Origin: Wocania_A spongiicola
GTDB taxonomy: Bacteria > Bacteroidota > Bacteroidia > Flavobacteriales > Flavobacteriaceae
Assembly: GCF_023502325.1 (NCBI RefSeq)
Contig: NZ_JAMFLZ010000003.1
Coordinates: 124,001-188,000, forward strand
Reading direction: 5' to 3'
Length of the DNA stretch: 64,000 nt
Shown: in pieces, positions 45,852 through 55,285 of the stretch
Layout of the letters: each line of letters starts with the position of its first letter
Position numbering within the stretch: the stretch's first letter is position 1
Position numbers and translations under genes: made by a program
The notes under the pieces: model-generated
Told to the model about the DNA's origin: nothing
Databases searched by the model: none
Seen by the model: only the letters and a program-made list of their open reading frames with translations

Positions 45852-46886
45852 ATGAAGTTAAGTATAATTGTTCCATTTTATAATGCTGAAAATCATATTG
45901 AAAGGTGTATAAATAGCTTAGTTAACCAAAATATAAAAGAGAGAGATTATGAAATTATTTTGATTGACGATGGTTCTAATGATACAGGGGTAATGATTGC
46001 TGAAACTTTTAAAAAAAAACATACTAATATTACTATATATAGTCAACACAATATTGGACTTGGCGCTACACGTAATGTAGGAATTAGTTTAGCAAAAGGA
46101 GATTATATATATTTTATAGATGCAGATGATTATCTGGCTTACAGTACATTAAATATTGTTTTAAACTATTTAGATATATATGATTTGGAATTAATATGTT
46201 TTGAATCTTCTCTAACCGAAAAGCTGAATTTATTTAACACTAAAACAACAGAAGAAATAAAAGATGTTAAAATTTATAATGGAATAGATTTTTTATCTAA
46301 AACTAAGTTTCATAGAATTACTGTTTGGTGGTATATTATAAAGCGAGATTTTTTAATTAAAACGAAGCTTAAATTTGTTGAAGGACGCTATATGGAAGAT
46401 GGACCATTTACATTTTCTTTGTTTTTACAAGCAAAAACAGTTATTAGTTTACCATTAGATGTTCATAGATATGTTAAAGTATCTAACTCAATTATGAATA
46501 ATGATAGTCTAGAACATTTAAAAAAGATGATTGAGGATTATGTTTATTTAATTCATAAATTCAATTCAATCATTGTTGAACTATCAAAAAAGAAGGACCC
46601 AAAATTATTGAAGGTTATTAATAATGTAAAATATAGAAGTCAAGTTAATGTGTATTTCATGTTTTATAAATTAATAAAGTCAAATGTTTCAATTTATGCA
46701 ATCAATAATATTTTAAATAATTTCAAAAAAATTGAAGCTTACCCATTAACTGATTTTATAGGAGAGGAGTATTCTAAACGAAAATTTGTGATTACCTCTA
46801 ATGTTTTTAATAGTAAATTCCTTTTTTTTATTTTATTATATCCACTAAGATATCTGTATAGACTCAATATAATAAAGCTTGTTTGA
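45852..46886 (+). CDS. Family 2 glycosyltransferase (copy 3)
   Basis: A 344-aa close paralogue of the preceding gene: LSIIVPFYNAENHIERC, IDDGSNDTG, IGLGATRNVGIS, YFIDADDYL, WWYIIKRDFLIKTKLK and EGRYMEDGPF. All GT2 catalytic features are retained. It lies in tandem on the plus strand, about 90 bp downstream of copy 2. The degree of similarity to copy 2 is higher than to copies 1 and 4. Confidence 0.9.
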   Translation: MKLSIIVPFYNAENHIERCINSLVNQNIKERDYEIILIDDGSNDTGVMIAETFKKKHTNITIYSQHNIGLGATRNVGISLAKGDYIYFIDADDYLAYSTLNIVLNYLDIYDLELICFESSLTEKLNLFNTKTTEEIKDVKIYNGIDFLSKTKFHRITVWWYIIKRDFLIKTKLKFVEGRYMEDGPFTFSLFLQAKTVISLPLDVHRYVKVSNSIMNNDSLEHLKKMIEDYVYLIHKFNSIIVELSKKKDPKLLKVINNVKYRSQVNVYFMFYKLIKSNVSIYAINNILNNFKKIEAYPLTDFIGEEYSKRKFVITSNVFNSKFLFFILLYPLRYLYRLNIIKLV

Positions 46887-46900
46887 TTAAATATAAATGA

Positions 46901-47926
46901 ATGATGAGATTAAGTATTTTAATCCCTATGTACAATGCAGAATCTTTTATTGAAAGATGCTTAGAGAGTTTGATGAATCAAAATATTTCGAAGCAAGATT
47001 ATGAAGTGTTAGTATTCAATGATGGGTCAAACGATACTAGTAAAAATAAAGTTGAAGAATTTATAAAAACACATGATAATGTCTTTTTGTATTCTCATAA
47101 AAATGAAGGCGTCATATCGACTAGGAATAAGTTATTAAAGCTAGCAAAAGGGACTTACATTTATTTTATGGATGCTGATGACTATATTGCTTATAATTCT
47201 TTGAGTGATGTGCTTAAATTTGCAACACAAAACGAGATAGACATTATGGGGTTTAATACTTTAGTAACTAAAAAAGCAGCTTTATTTAATTTAAATGAAA
47301 CTTTTCAGGAAATGGAGCTACCAAAAATAATTTCTGGAGATCAGTTTCTTAAGGAAAATATAAATCTTCGAATAGAGATTTGGTGGTATTTAGTGCGTAA
47401 AGATTTCTTACATAAACATAAGCTAGCTTTTAGTGAAGGAGACTATGATGGTGACGTAGTTTTTACATTACGATTATTTTTATATGCCAAAAAGGTTGCT
47501 TATTCCCCTGTTGTCATTTATAGATATTTTCAATCTCCAGAATCTACTATGCGTAGCGAGAACAAAGTATATAAAAGAAAAATTGTACTATACTTTATGG
47601 CTTTAATTAATGACTTAAATAACTTAATAAAGGCATTAGATGGATTTTCTATTAAGCATAAGAAAGAGATAGCTGATAATTTTAAATTTAGAAGAGATGC
47701 TTTTACTTTTTTCACTATAATCAAAATGATTAAAGCAGATTTTAGTATAAAAACAATTGAAGAAAAACTATTTGAGTTAGAAAAGATTGGAGCTTACCCT
47801 ATAGATTCATTTGTAAGGGAAGAATATAAAAGTTTTAAATACAAGCTGTTAACCTATGCTTTAAATCATAAAACGTTATTATTTATTTTAGCGAAATTGC
47901 ACAAAATTTATGCTAAACTAGGCTAA
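46901..47926 (+). CDS. Family 2 glycosyltransferase (copy 4, more divergent)
   Basis: A 341-aa member of the same set with LSILIPMYNAESFIERC, NDGSNDTS, YFMDADDYI and EIWWYLVRKDFLHKH. The paralogue-specific EGRxMED motif has drifted to EGDYDGDVVF, so the acceptor-side pocket differs. It begins 14 bp after copy 3 and is likely in one operon with it. Two adjacent ATG codons exist (46901, 46904); either gives the same protein apart from one Met. Confidence 0.88.
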   Translation: MMRLSILIPMYNAESFIERCLESLMNQNISKQDYEVLVFNDGSNDTSKNKVEEFIKTHDNVFLYSHKNEGVISTRNKLLKLAKGTYIYFMDADDYIAYNSLSDVLKFATQNEIDIMGFNTLVTKKAALFNLNETFQEMELPKIISGDQFLKENINLRIEIWWYLVRKDFLHKHKLAFSEGDYDGDVVFTLRLFLYAKKVAYSPVVIYRYFQSPESTMRSENKVYKRKIVLYFMALINDLNNLIKALDGFSIKHKKEIADNFKFRRDAFTFFTIIKMIKADFSIKTIEEKLFELEKIGAYPIDSFVREEYKSFKYKLLTYALNHKTLLFILAKLHKIYAKLG

Positions 47927-47988
47927 ATACCTTAGCGTATAATCTTAGGAAAGATAGAAATTTTTTTACCAAATAACTCATTAATAGT

Positions 47989-48882
47989 ATGAAGCAAGCG
48001 ATATTAATTACAGCTTATAAAAACTTTGCACATTTGGTTGATATAATTGATTTTTTTGATGATAGCTTTTATATATACATACATATTGACAAGAAAAGCA
48101 AAATACCTCAAAAGATTTATAAAGAATTACAAACCAATGTGTATGTTAAGATGGTGTCACAAAAATTTGTTGTAAACTGGGGTGGTTTGAATCATTTAAA
48201 GAGTATTTTATTTTTAGGAGGAGCTGCATTAAAAAATAAGGACATACAATATTTTCATTTGATTAGCGGGCAAGATTTTCCAATAAAAAATATCATACAA
48301 TTTAAAAAAATGATAGACGACTCTAAAGCAAAAGGGTTTTTAGAATATTTTGAAATTCCTACAAAAGGTTGGGGAAATGAAAACGGAGGATTAGACAGGG
48401 TAACTTATTATCATTTGTATGATGTCTTAAATGCAAAAAAGCATATAAAATGGATGTGGAAGTTTGTTAATCTCCAAAAGAAGTTACATGTAAAGAGATC
48501 AATTACAAATAAAACCCCCAAGTTGTATGGAGGATCTACTTGGTGGAGTCTATCTAGAGGGGTATTACAATACGTTGTAGATTATACCAGTAAAAAATCG
48601 TACTTATTTAACAGGCTTAAATATACTTTTTGCCCTGAAGAAATATATTTTCAAACAGTTATAATGAATTCTGCATTTTCGAAACAAATCATTAACAATA
48701 ATTTAAGGTATATAGATTGGAACCCTGATCGTGTTGGTAAACACAATCCTTCTCCCGCCATACTGAATCTCAGCGATTTTGAAAAAATTTCAACCTCCGA
48801 TAAATTGTTTGCAAGAAAATTTGAAAAACCAACATCAGATATTTTAAAAGCAGCTGTACAAAAAAGTATAAATTGTAGGTAA
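47989..48882 (+). CDS. Core-2/I-branching-type beta-1,6-N-acetylglucosaminyltransferase (GT14)
   Basis: The 297-aa protein starts QAILITAYKNFAHLVDIIDF and has IYIHIDKKSKIP, KYFHLISGQDFPIKN-like QYFHLISGQDFPIK, GGSTWWSLSRGVLQYVVDY and CPEEIYFQTVIMNS. These are the Branch (GT14) family motifs. Such enzymes are known in Bacteroidota glycan loci and may add branching N-acetylhexosamine residues. It is the last gene of the cluster and precedes a strong terminator. Confidence 0.9.
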   Translation: MKQAILITAYKNFAHLVDIIDFFDDSFYIYIHIDKKSKIPQKIYKELQTNVYVKMVSQKFVVNWGGLNHLKSILFLGGAALKNKDIQYFHLISGQDFPIKNIIQFKKMIDDSKAKGFLEYFEIPTKGWGNENGGLDRVTYYHLYDVLNAKKHIKWMWKFVNLQKKLHVKRSITNKTPKLYGGSTWWSLSRGVLQYVVDYTSKKSYLFNRLKYTFCPEEIYFQTVIMNSAFSKQIINNNLRYIDWNPDRVGKHNPSPAILNLSDFEKISTSDKLFARKFEKPTSDILKAAVQKSINCR

Positions 48883-48900
48883 AATAATTTATTATAAAAT

Positions 48901-48933
48901 AAAAAGCCAGAGAAAACTTCTCTGGCTTTTTTA
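48901..48933. terminator. Terminator of the glycan cluster
   Basis: AAAAAGCCAGAGAA / TTCTCTGGCTTTTT with an AAC loop is a perfect 14-bp stem flanked by A and T runs, between two convergent genes. Confidence 0.88.
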
Positions 48934-48952
48934 ATAGTAATTTACTAAGTTA

Positions 48953-50077
48953 TTATTTTTCACATACTACTGCGTGAGCAATTACATATATATCACCTGA
49001 TAAATTTGGCGTTATAGTATATTGACCAGGAGCTACTGTATCTGATCCATTTTTAGTCGGATAAGGATCGTTTCCAGCATATGTATGTGTTTCACTTACA
49101 GTATAATCTTCATCTATATCATAAGTTACCGTAACATCTCCACTATCATATTTAACAGTGGCTGTACCTACCAATTCCCCTTTGTCAGTATCGCATTGGC
49201 CTGCGCCAGCGTATACATCATAGGTGTATTCGCCTTCAGAAAGAGGACCTATTGTCCAGCCCCATCTATTAAATCCATCTTCTAAAAAGCATGTAGAATC
49301 ATCACCTTCGCCAGCATCTGTATTTCCTTTAGCAAAAGCAGTATCACATTCATCTTCACACTCAAGATTGAAATTAAAATCGAATATCCATGAACGTTCA
49401 CCAGCATCATTAAGTAACCAACCCCATGTGCTTAGGCCATAAGCAAGCGGATCTGAATCATCAAATAAACCTGCTCCAGGACCAACAATAACTCCTAGAT
49501 GCGGCGTTGTATCATCATTTGGATCTGGTCTTTGTTCTACCCCAAACGTGCCTTCTTCTAAACAATCGCCTCCAGTTGCAGTAATAGTACTTTTTGATGA
49601 GTCAATTACATAATAATGTAAATCTTCTTTTACCACATTGGTACAATCATTTTCTTCATCCTTAAAATCACCTCCATCAGCACTGAAAGTAGTCCAATCC
49701 TTTTTATCTGTTAACCAAACATCAACTTCAATGACACAAGTCCCCATAACTGCAGAACCTTTTATGTTAGCTGTGCCATTGTCATACTCTAAGAAAGACA
49801 TTTGATGAGCATCAGATGAAGTGAATAGTCCATTCGTCCAAGCAGTTGGCTGGTTAGGCCACCAAAAATTTGAAGTTAGATTTAAATCACAACGATCTAA
49901 ATCTATTACTTTACATTCTTTTATAACTTTAGGCTCTTTTAGCTTTTTAGCTCCATTTTTATTTGAGCTAACACTTGTGCTTTCTAATACAGCATTTTCT
50001 GTTGTATCCAATTTTTCGGTCTGGCAAGACACAAAAAGAAGACACACCCCCAATAAAATTGAAATGTTTTTTTTCAT
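48953..50077 (-). CDS. Secreted lipoprotein of unknown function
   Basis: The 374-aa protein has a lipoprotein signal peptide with lipobox Cys18 (GVCLLFVSCQT). The mature part is acidic, rich in Asp, Gly, Thr and Cys, with paired repeats of the pattern WGWLLNDAGERSWIF and WGWTIGPLSEGEYTYDV. The C-terminal half resembles an immunoglobulin-like or PKD-like beta sandwich ending DIYVIAHAVVCEK. Several CxxC-like cysteines suggest disulfides. No family is recognised. Confidence 0.78.
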   Translation of the reverse strand: MKKNISILLGVCLLFVSCQTEKLDTTENAVLESTSVSSNKNGAKKLKEPKVIKECKVIDLDRCDLNLTSNFWWPNQPTAWTNGLFTSSDAHQMSFLEYDNGTANIKGSAVMGTCVIEVDVWLTDKKDWTTFSADGGDFKDEENDCTNVVKEDLHYYVIDSSKSTITATGGDCLEEGTFGVEQRPDPNDDTTPHLGVIVGPGAGLFDDSDPLAYGLSTWGWLLNDAGERSWIFDFNFNLECEDECDTAFAKGNTDAGEGDDSTCFLEDGFNRWGWTIGPLSEGEYTYDVYAGAGQCDTDKGELVGTATVKYDSGDVTVTYDIDEDYTVSETHTYAGNDPYPTKNGSDTVAPGQYTITPNLSGDIYVIAHAVVCEK

Positions 50078-50206
50078 AATTTGTATATTTTAGATTAATA
50101 GCTATTTAACACGAAAATACTTGTAATTTATAGGCTTTTAAAAAAAACTAGTTAAGTGTGTTTTTTTATTCGCTAAATAGTTTAAATTCATATTATTAAA
50201 GATGAA

Positions 50207-51235
50207 ATGCAAAAAATGACAATAGATCTAAGAAGCGATACCGTTACCAAACCAACAAAAGGCATGTTAAACACTATGATGCAAGCCCAAGTTGGTGACG
50301 ATGTATATAAAGAAGACCCAACAGTTAATGCCTTAGAAGAGCGTATTGCTGATATGTTTGGAAAAGAAAAAGCATTATTTTTTCCAACAGGAAGTATGGC
50401 AAATCAAGCAGCAATAAAACTACATACCAACCCTGGAGACCAAGTTATTTGTGATAAATACGCGCATATTTATAATTATGAAGGTGGTGGCGCATCATTT
50501 AACAGTGGTGTGTCTTGTAAATTAATAGATGGTAATCGTGGTATGTTTTCAGTAAATCAAGTTTTAGACGCTATTAATCCTCCAGATTTTTATCATAGCC
50601 CACTAACGAGCTTGGTAGCAATAGAAAATACGACTAACAAAGGAGGTGGTGCTTGTTGGGATTTTAATGAAATTTTAAAAATTAAAGGAGTTTGTGATGA
50701 ACAAAAACTTGGTTTTCATTTAGATGGAGCTCGCATATGGAATGCTTTGGTCGCAAAAAATGAAACTCCAAAACAATACGGTGAAGTGTTTGATACTATT
50801 TCGGTATGCTTAAGCAAAGGTTTAGGTTGCCCAATAGGATCAGTTTTAATTGGAGATGAGGCTATTATGAGTAACGCTATAAGGATTAGAAAGATTTTTG
50901 GTGGTGGAATGAGGCAAGTGGGCTATTTAGCTGCGGCGGGTTTATATGCTTTGGATAATAATATGGAAAGACTGAAAGAAGATCATAAAAAGGCCAAAGA
51001 AATAGGTGAGGAGCTAAAAAAATTACCAGTAGTTAAAACAGTTGAGTCTATTGAAACCAATATTGTTATTTTTGAATTGAATGAAGGTATTGATGAAACT
51101 GCTTTTGTGAAACAATTAGCTGATAAAAATGTACATATTATAGGTATGGGCGGAGGCAAACTGCGTATGGTTACACATTTAGATTACAGTAATGAAATGC
51201 ATAAAACGGTTCTTAATATTTTCAAGGCTAAGTAA
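50207..51235 (+). CDS. ltaE: Low-specificity L-threonine aldolase
   Basis: The 342-aa protein has the fold-type-I PLP motifs of threonine aldolase: TIDLRSDTVTKPTKGML at the N-terminus, FHLDGARIWNA, and the PLP-binding lysine in SVCLSKGLGCPIGSVL. It splits L-threonine into glycine and acetaldehyde. Two ATG codons are possible, 50207 or 50216; the family usually starts close to the second (MTIDLRSDT). It is a single gene, divergent from the lipoprotein gene. Confidence 0.94.
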   Translation: MQKMTIDLRSDTVTKPTKGMLNTMMQAQVGDDVYKEDPTVNALEERIADMFGKEKALFFPTGSMANQAAIKLHTNPGDQVICDKYAHIYNYEGGGASFNSGVSCKLIDGNRGMFSVNQVLDAINPPDFYHSPLTSLVAIENTTNKGGGACWDFNEILKIKGVCDEQKLGFHLDGARIWNALVAKNETPKQYGEVFDTISVCLSKGLGCPIGSVLIGDEAIMSNAIRIRKIFGGGMRQVGYLAAAGLYALDNNMERLKEDHKKAKEIGEELKKLPVVKTVESIETNIVIFELNEGIDETAFVKQLADKNVHIIGMGGGKLRMVTHLDYSNEMHKTVLNIFKAK

Positions 51236-51255
51236 AAATATAATCTTTAGATTTG

Positions 51256-52137
51256 TTAATTCATATTATTGCTGTTACCTTTTCTTAAAGCTATGTAGCC
51301 ACTAGGAGTAGTGCCAGTTATTAATTTAAATTGCCTGTTGAAATTAGAAAGATTATTATACCCAGATTCAAAGCAGATATATGTAATATTATATTTTTCT
51401 TCCATTAATAACTTACAAGCATAACCAATTCTAATTTCATTAAGGTATTTAGAAAAAGTTTTATTATTTAAACGTTTAAAACATCGACTAAACGAAGAAG
51501 GGTTCATATGGGCTATTTGTGCAATACTATCTAAGTCAATTTTTGACTTAAAGTTTTCAAATATATATTCATATACTTTTGTTAAAGAATTATACTCTTG
51601 TATAGTATCAGAGCTAATATATCCTTTACTGGCTAATAGTTTATAGTCAGAATGCTTAGCTAATAAGTTTAAAATTTTAAGAAACTTTATTGTTTTATTA
51701 AAACCTTTTTTTTCTAATGCTTTTTTAATTAGTTGAGTAATTTTTTTGTCTGTATTTATAAATTTAATTCCATGTTTAGATCTTTCAAGAAGTTTTGCTA
51801 TTGGAATCATTTCTGGGCTGTCAAAAAAATTAGAACCTAAAAAGTCTTCTTTAAAATGAAATACTATAGATTCAGAAACTAATTTTGGAGACACTTTAGA
51901 ATGATTTTTTTCACTTAACCACATGTGTGGTAAGTTTTTTCCAATTAAAACTATATCCCCTTCGTTAAATTGCTCTATATTATCTCCAACAAACCTGGTT
52001 CCGCTTCCTTTTTGTGATAATACCAATTCTAATTCTGGATGATAATGCCATACTTTTAAAAAGCTAGTATAAGAATGCTTTTCTACCTTAAAAGAAGAAT
52101 TAAGTAAACTGTCTCTATTTAATAAATGTAATTTCAT
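51256..52137 (-). CDS. AraC-family transcriptional regulator
   Basis: The 293-aa protein has an N-terminal cupin-like sensor (KVWHYHPELELVLSQKGSGT, GDIVLIGKNLPHMW) and a C-terminal double HTH of the AraC type (AQIAHMNPSSFSRCFKRL, ICFESGYNNLSNFNRQFK, GTTPSGY). It is divergent from the adjacent hexuronate-type dehydrogenase operon, so it is likely its regulator, with a sugar acid as the natural ligand. The ligand is an inference from context. Confidence 0.92.
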   Translation of the reverse strand: MKLHLLNRDSLLNSSFKVEKHSYTSFLKVWHYHPELELVLSQKGSGTRFVGDNIEQFNEGDIVLIGKNLPHMWLSEKNHSKVSPKLVSESIVFHFKEDFLGSNFFDSPEMIPIAKLLERSKHGIKFINTDKKITQLIKKALEKKGFNKTIKFLKILNLLAKHSDYKLLASKGYISSDTIQEYNSLTKVYEYIFENFKSKIDLDSIAQIAHMNPSSFSRCFKRLNNKTFSKYLNEIRIGYACKLLMEEKYNITYICFESGYNNLSNFNRQFKLITGTTPSGYIALRKGNSNNMN

Positions 52138-52326
52138 GAAAAGTAAGTGTACGAAGCTCTAAATTTAATAAAAATTATCATTAAATAGTTTTATTAGTCT
52201 AGTATCGCAAATAAAGTATTAGTGGTGGCAAATAATTCAGTGGTAACTAATTGACTTTGGTTTAATTTTGTAGAAGCCAACATAATATTGGTAATTAATT
52301 ATTATATGATAAAGAGTAATAATAAT

Positions 52327-53334
52327 ATGAAATATATTGTTTGCGAAAAACCAGGGGAGTTTATTTTAAAAGAAAGAGAAGTTCCTATTAAAAAAGCAAA
52401 TGAAGCGTTACTAAAAATTAAAAAGGTAGGTATTTGTGGTACAGATTTACACGCATATTCTGGAAATCAAGCATTTTTTACTTATCCAAGAGTTTTGGGG
52501 CATGAGCTAGCATCAAAAGTACTGGACATTGGTGAAAATAGTCAAGGAATTAAAATTGGAGATAAAGTTGTGGTTATGCCTTATATAAGTTGTGGTAACT
52601 GTATTGCTTGTAGAAATGATAAAACAAACTGTTGCATAAATATTAATGTTTTAGGCGTGCATGGAGATGGGGGTATGCAAGAGCAAATTGCGGTACCAAT
52701 AGATATTTTGTTACCTGCAAATCAATTAACATATGATGAAATAAGCATTGTAGAACCTTTGGCTATTGGAGCTCATGCTTTAAGAAGAGCAGGTGTTAAG
52801 CAAGGAGAAATAGTTACTGTTGTTGGTTGCGGTCCAATAGGTATTGGTATTATGAAACTAGCTCAAATAGCAGGAGCAAAAGTGATTGCTGTCGATATAA
52901 ATGAACAGCGTTTAGAGTATGCCAAAGAAAAAATAGGAGTAGATTATAAGGTGAAAGCTGGAGATAATACGGTAAAAGAAATTTCAGAAATTACGGGAGG
53001 AGAATTGTGCTCAGTAGTATTTGACGCCTCTGGTAATAAATTTGCGTTAGAAACTTGCCCTGACTATATGTCTCATGGAGGGCGTTTTATATTAGTTGGT
53101 TTGTCCAAAGGAGAGTTAGTTTATAATCATCCAAAAATACACGCAAAGGAAATGACTTTGATGTGCAGCCGTAATGCTACCAAAGAAGATTTTGAATATG
53201 TAATAAGTGTGTTAAATCAATTTCCAACGGCGTCGTATATTACTCATAATGTTTCATTCACTAAAATGATAGAAAATTTTGATAGTTGGCTTAACCCAGA
53301 AACCGGCGTTATAAAAGCTATAATTAATTTTTAA
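52327..53334 (+). CDS. Zinc-dependent dehydrogenase, LgoD-like (L-galactonate 5-dehydrogenase)
   Basis: The medium-chain dehydrogenase has catalytic and structural zinc motifs (KVGICGTDLHA, VLGHELASK, CGNCIACRNDKTNCC) and a Rossmann nucleotide site (VVGCGPIGIGIMKLA). By eye it resembles E. coli LgoD (YjjN) strongly, including SVGICGTD/FFSYPRVLGHE-type and SRNAT blocks. That enzyme oxidises L-galactonate to D-tagaturonate, the substrate of the downstream reductase. The start is probably ATG 52327 (MKYIVCEKPGEF); ATG 52306 and TTG 52288 are upstream in frame. Substrate assignment is an inference. Confidence 0.82.
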   Translation: MKYIVCEKPGEFILKEREVPIKKANEALLKIKKVGICGTDLHAYSGNQAFFTYPRVLGHELASKVLDIGENSQGIKIGDKVVVMPYISCGNCIACRNDKTNCCININVLGVHGDGGMQEQIAVPIDILLPANQLTYDEISIVEPLAIGAHALRRAGVKQGEIVTVVGCGPIGIGIMKLAQIAGAKVIAVDINEQRLEYAKEKIGVDYKVKAGDNTVKEISEITGGELCSVVFDASGNKFALETCPDYMSHGGRFILVGLSKGELVYNHPKIHAKEMTLMCSRNATKEDFEYVISVLNQFPTASYITHNVSFTKMIENFDSWLNPETGVIKAIINF

Positions 53335-53383
53335 GAAGTAAATAACTATTTAGTAATGATTAAATCTGATTAAAACATAAATA

Positions 53384-54820
53384 ATGAAATTGCTAAATAG
53401 AAGTGAAATATCTACTAAATTATATCCTGAAAGAATTTTGCAGTTTGGACAAGGAAATTTTTTAAGAGCCTTCGCAAATTGGATGATTCACGAAATGAAT
53501 CATAAAGCAAATTTTGATTCTGGTGTAGTGGTAATAAAGCCTAGAGAGAAAGGGTCAATAGAAACATTAAACAATCAAGATGGATTGTATACTTTATACT
53601 TAAACGGAATTAAAAATGGAAAAGCAACTAGCGAACATACTGTTATTGATTGTATTCAACGTGCTATAAATCCATATAAAAACCATGAAGACTATTTAGC
53701 TATTGCCAAAAACTCGAACTTACGCTTTGTAATTTCTAATACAACAGAAGCTGGAATTATTTATAATGTTAAGGATAAATTAAATGATACGCCGCAAAGG
53801 AGCTTTCCAGGTAAATTAACAGCACTTTTATATAAAAGATTTCAGTTTTTCGAAGGAGCGCCAGAGCAAGGTTTAATAATAATTCCATGTGAATTAATTG
53901 AAAAAAACGGTGATAATCTAAAAGAAATAATTCTTCAATATGCTAAAGATTGGAATTTAGACAATGCATTTGCTGAGTGGATTAGTAAAGATAATATTTT
54001 CTGTAATACATTAGTAGATAGAATTGTATCTGGTTATCCAAAAGAAAAAATAGATAGTATTACAAAAACGTTGGGTTATAGAGATGAATTGGTTGTAGAA
54101 GGAGAACAATTCTATTTGTGGGTAATTGAAGGACCAGAATGCGTTAAAGAAGAACTTCCAGCTGAAATTTGTGGGTTAAATGTCGTATTTACCAATAATT
54201 TAGAACCCTATAGGATAAGGAAAGTCCGTATTTTAAATGGAGCTCATACAGTACTTGTTCCTATTGGTTATTTATATGGTATTAATAAAGTAAGAGAATC
54301 TATAGAGGATAAAACTATAGGTAAATATTTAACAGAAACCATTTTTGATGAAATTTCTCCTACTTTAGATTTACCTGAAGAAGAATTAAATCAATTCGCC
54401 AACGATGTCTTAAATCGTTTCAAAAACCCATATTTAGAGCATGAGCTGATGAGTATATCGTTAAATTCAATATCAAAATTTAAAACTCGAGTATTACCTT
54501 CAATTTTAGAATATATTAAACGAAACAATAGATTACCAAAGCGATTATTGTTTTCATTAGCAGCTTTAATTGCGTTTTATAAAGGAGATAGAGACGGTGA
54601 AAAAATTCTATTAAATGATAATCAAGAAGTACTAGAGTTTTTTAATAGACAATGGAAAACAAATGATCTATCACTTATTATAAAAGCTACTCTTCAAAAC
54701 ATAGGTTTTTGGGAAGTGGATTTAACACAGTTTGATGGTTTTTTGGAAACCACTACTGTAAATCTAGAAGCCATAATAAATAAAGGGATGAAAACAGCTT
54801 TAGATAACCTTATGGACTAA
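53384..54820 (+). CDS. uxaB: Tagaturonate reductase (altronate oxidoreductase)
   Basis: The 478-aa protein belongs to the mannitol dehydrogenase family, with the N-terminal nucleotide-binding stretch ILQFGQGNFLRAFANWM, the NTTEAGI strand and the catalytic KVRILNGAHTVLVP region. UxaB reduces D-tagaturonate to D-altronate with NADH in hexuronate catabolism. It lies 49 bp downstream of the LgoD-like gene and is most likely in its operon. uxaA and uxaC are not within the window. Confidence 0.9.
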   Translation: MKLLNRSEISTKLYPERILQFGQGNFLRAFANWMIHEMNHKANFDSGVVVIKPREKGSIETLNNQDGLYTLYLNGIKNGKATSEHTVIDCIQRAINPYKNHEDYLAIAKNSNLRFVISNTTEAGIIYNVKDKLNDTPQRSFPGKLTALLYKRFQFFEGAPEQGLIIIPCELIEKNGDNLKEIILQYAKDWNLDNAFAEWISKDNIFCNTLVDRIVSGYPKEKIDSITKTLGYRDELVVEGEQFYLWVIEGPECVKEELPAEICGLNVVFTNNLEPYRIRKVRILNGAHTVLVPIGYLYGINKVRESIEDKTIGKYLTETIFDEISPTLDLPEEELNQFANDVLNRFKNPYLEHELMSISLNSISKFKTRVLPSILEYIKRNNRLPKRLLFSLAALIAFYKGDRDGEKILLNDNQEVLEFFNRQWKTNDLSLIIKATLQNIGFWEVDLTQFDGFLETTTVNLEAIINKGMKTALDNLMD

Positions 54821-54877
54821 TTGAATATGTATTTATAAGTGCTTCAAAAATTAATAGTTTTATGGATTTATTTTTAA

Positions 54878-55201
54878 CTACTTAAACATATCCATTCCAG
54901 GAATATTAGGCATGCCCTCTTTAGCAACGGCAGCTAATTCAGCTTCATTAATACTGGTGGCCTTTTCAATAGCTTTATTTAATGTTAAAATAAGGTAGTC
55001 TTCAAGTTGTTCTTTATCTTCAAGCAATTCATCTGCAACTTCTATAGATTTAATTGTTCTATTGGCAGTAAGTGTTACTTTAAGTTTATTATCGTTACTA
55101 GATTCATCAACTAAAACTGTGTCTAAACGTTTTTTAGTGTCTTCCACTTTTTTCTGGGTCTCTTTAAGTTTACCCATCATACCCATCATATCTCCAAACA
55201 T
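54878..55201 (-). CDS. YbaB/EbfC nucleoid-associated protein
   Basis: The 107-aa protein has the conserved helical N-terminal part MGMMGKLKETQKKVEDTKKR and the YbaB core with EDKEQLEDYLILTLNKAIEKA, ending GMPNIPGMDMFK. It binds DNA as a dimer in characterised relatives. In many bacteria it sits beside dnaX or recR, but here it stands alone between convergent and divergent genes. Confidence 0.93.
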   Translation of the reverse strand: MFGDMMGMMGKLKETQKKVEDTKKRLDTVLVDESSNDNKLKVTLTANRTIKSIEVADELLEDKEQLEDYLILTLNKAIEKATSINEAELAAVAKEGMPNIPGMDMFK

Positions 55202-55285
55202 AATTTTATAATTTTTAATTCAATACAAAGCTATTTAATTTTTCTATTTTTGAAGCCTTAAATTCAAGAATAAATATATCTTCAT

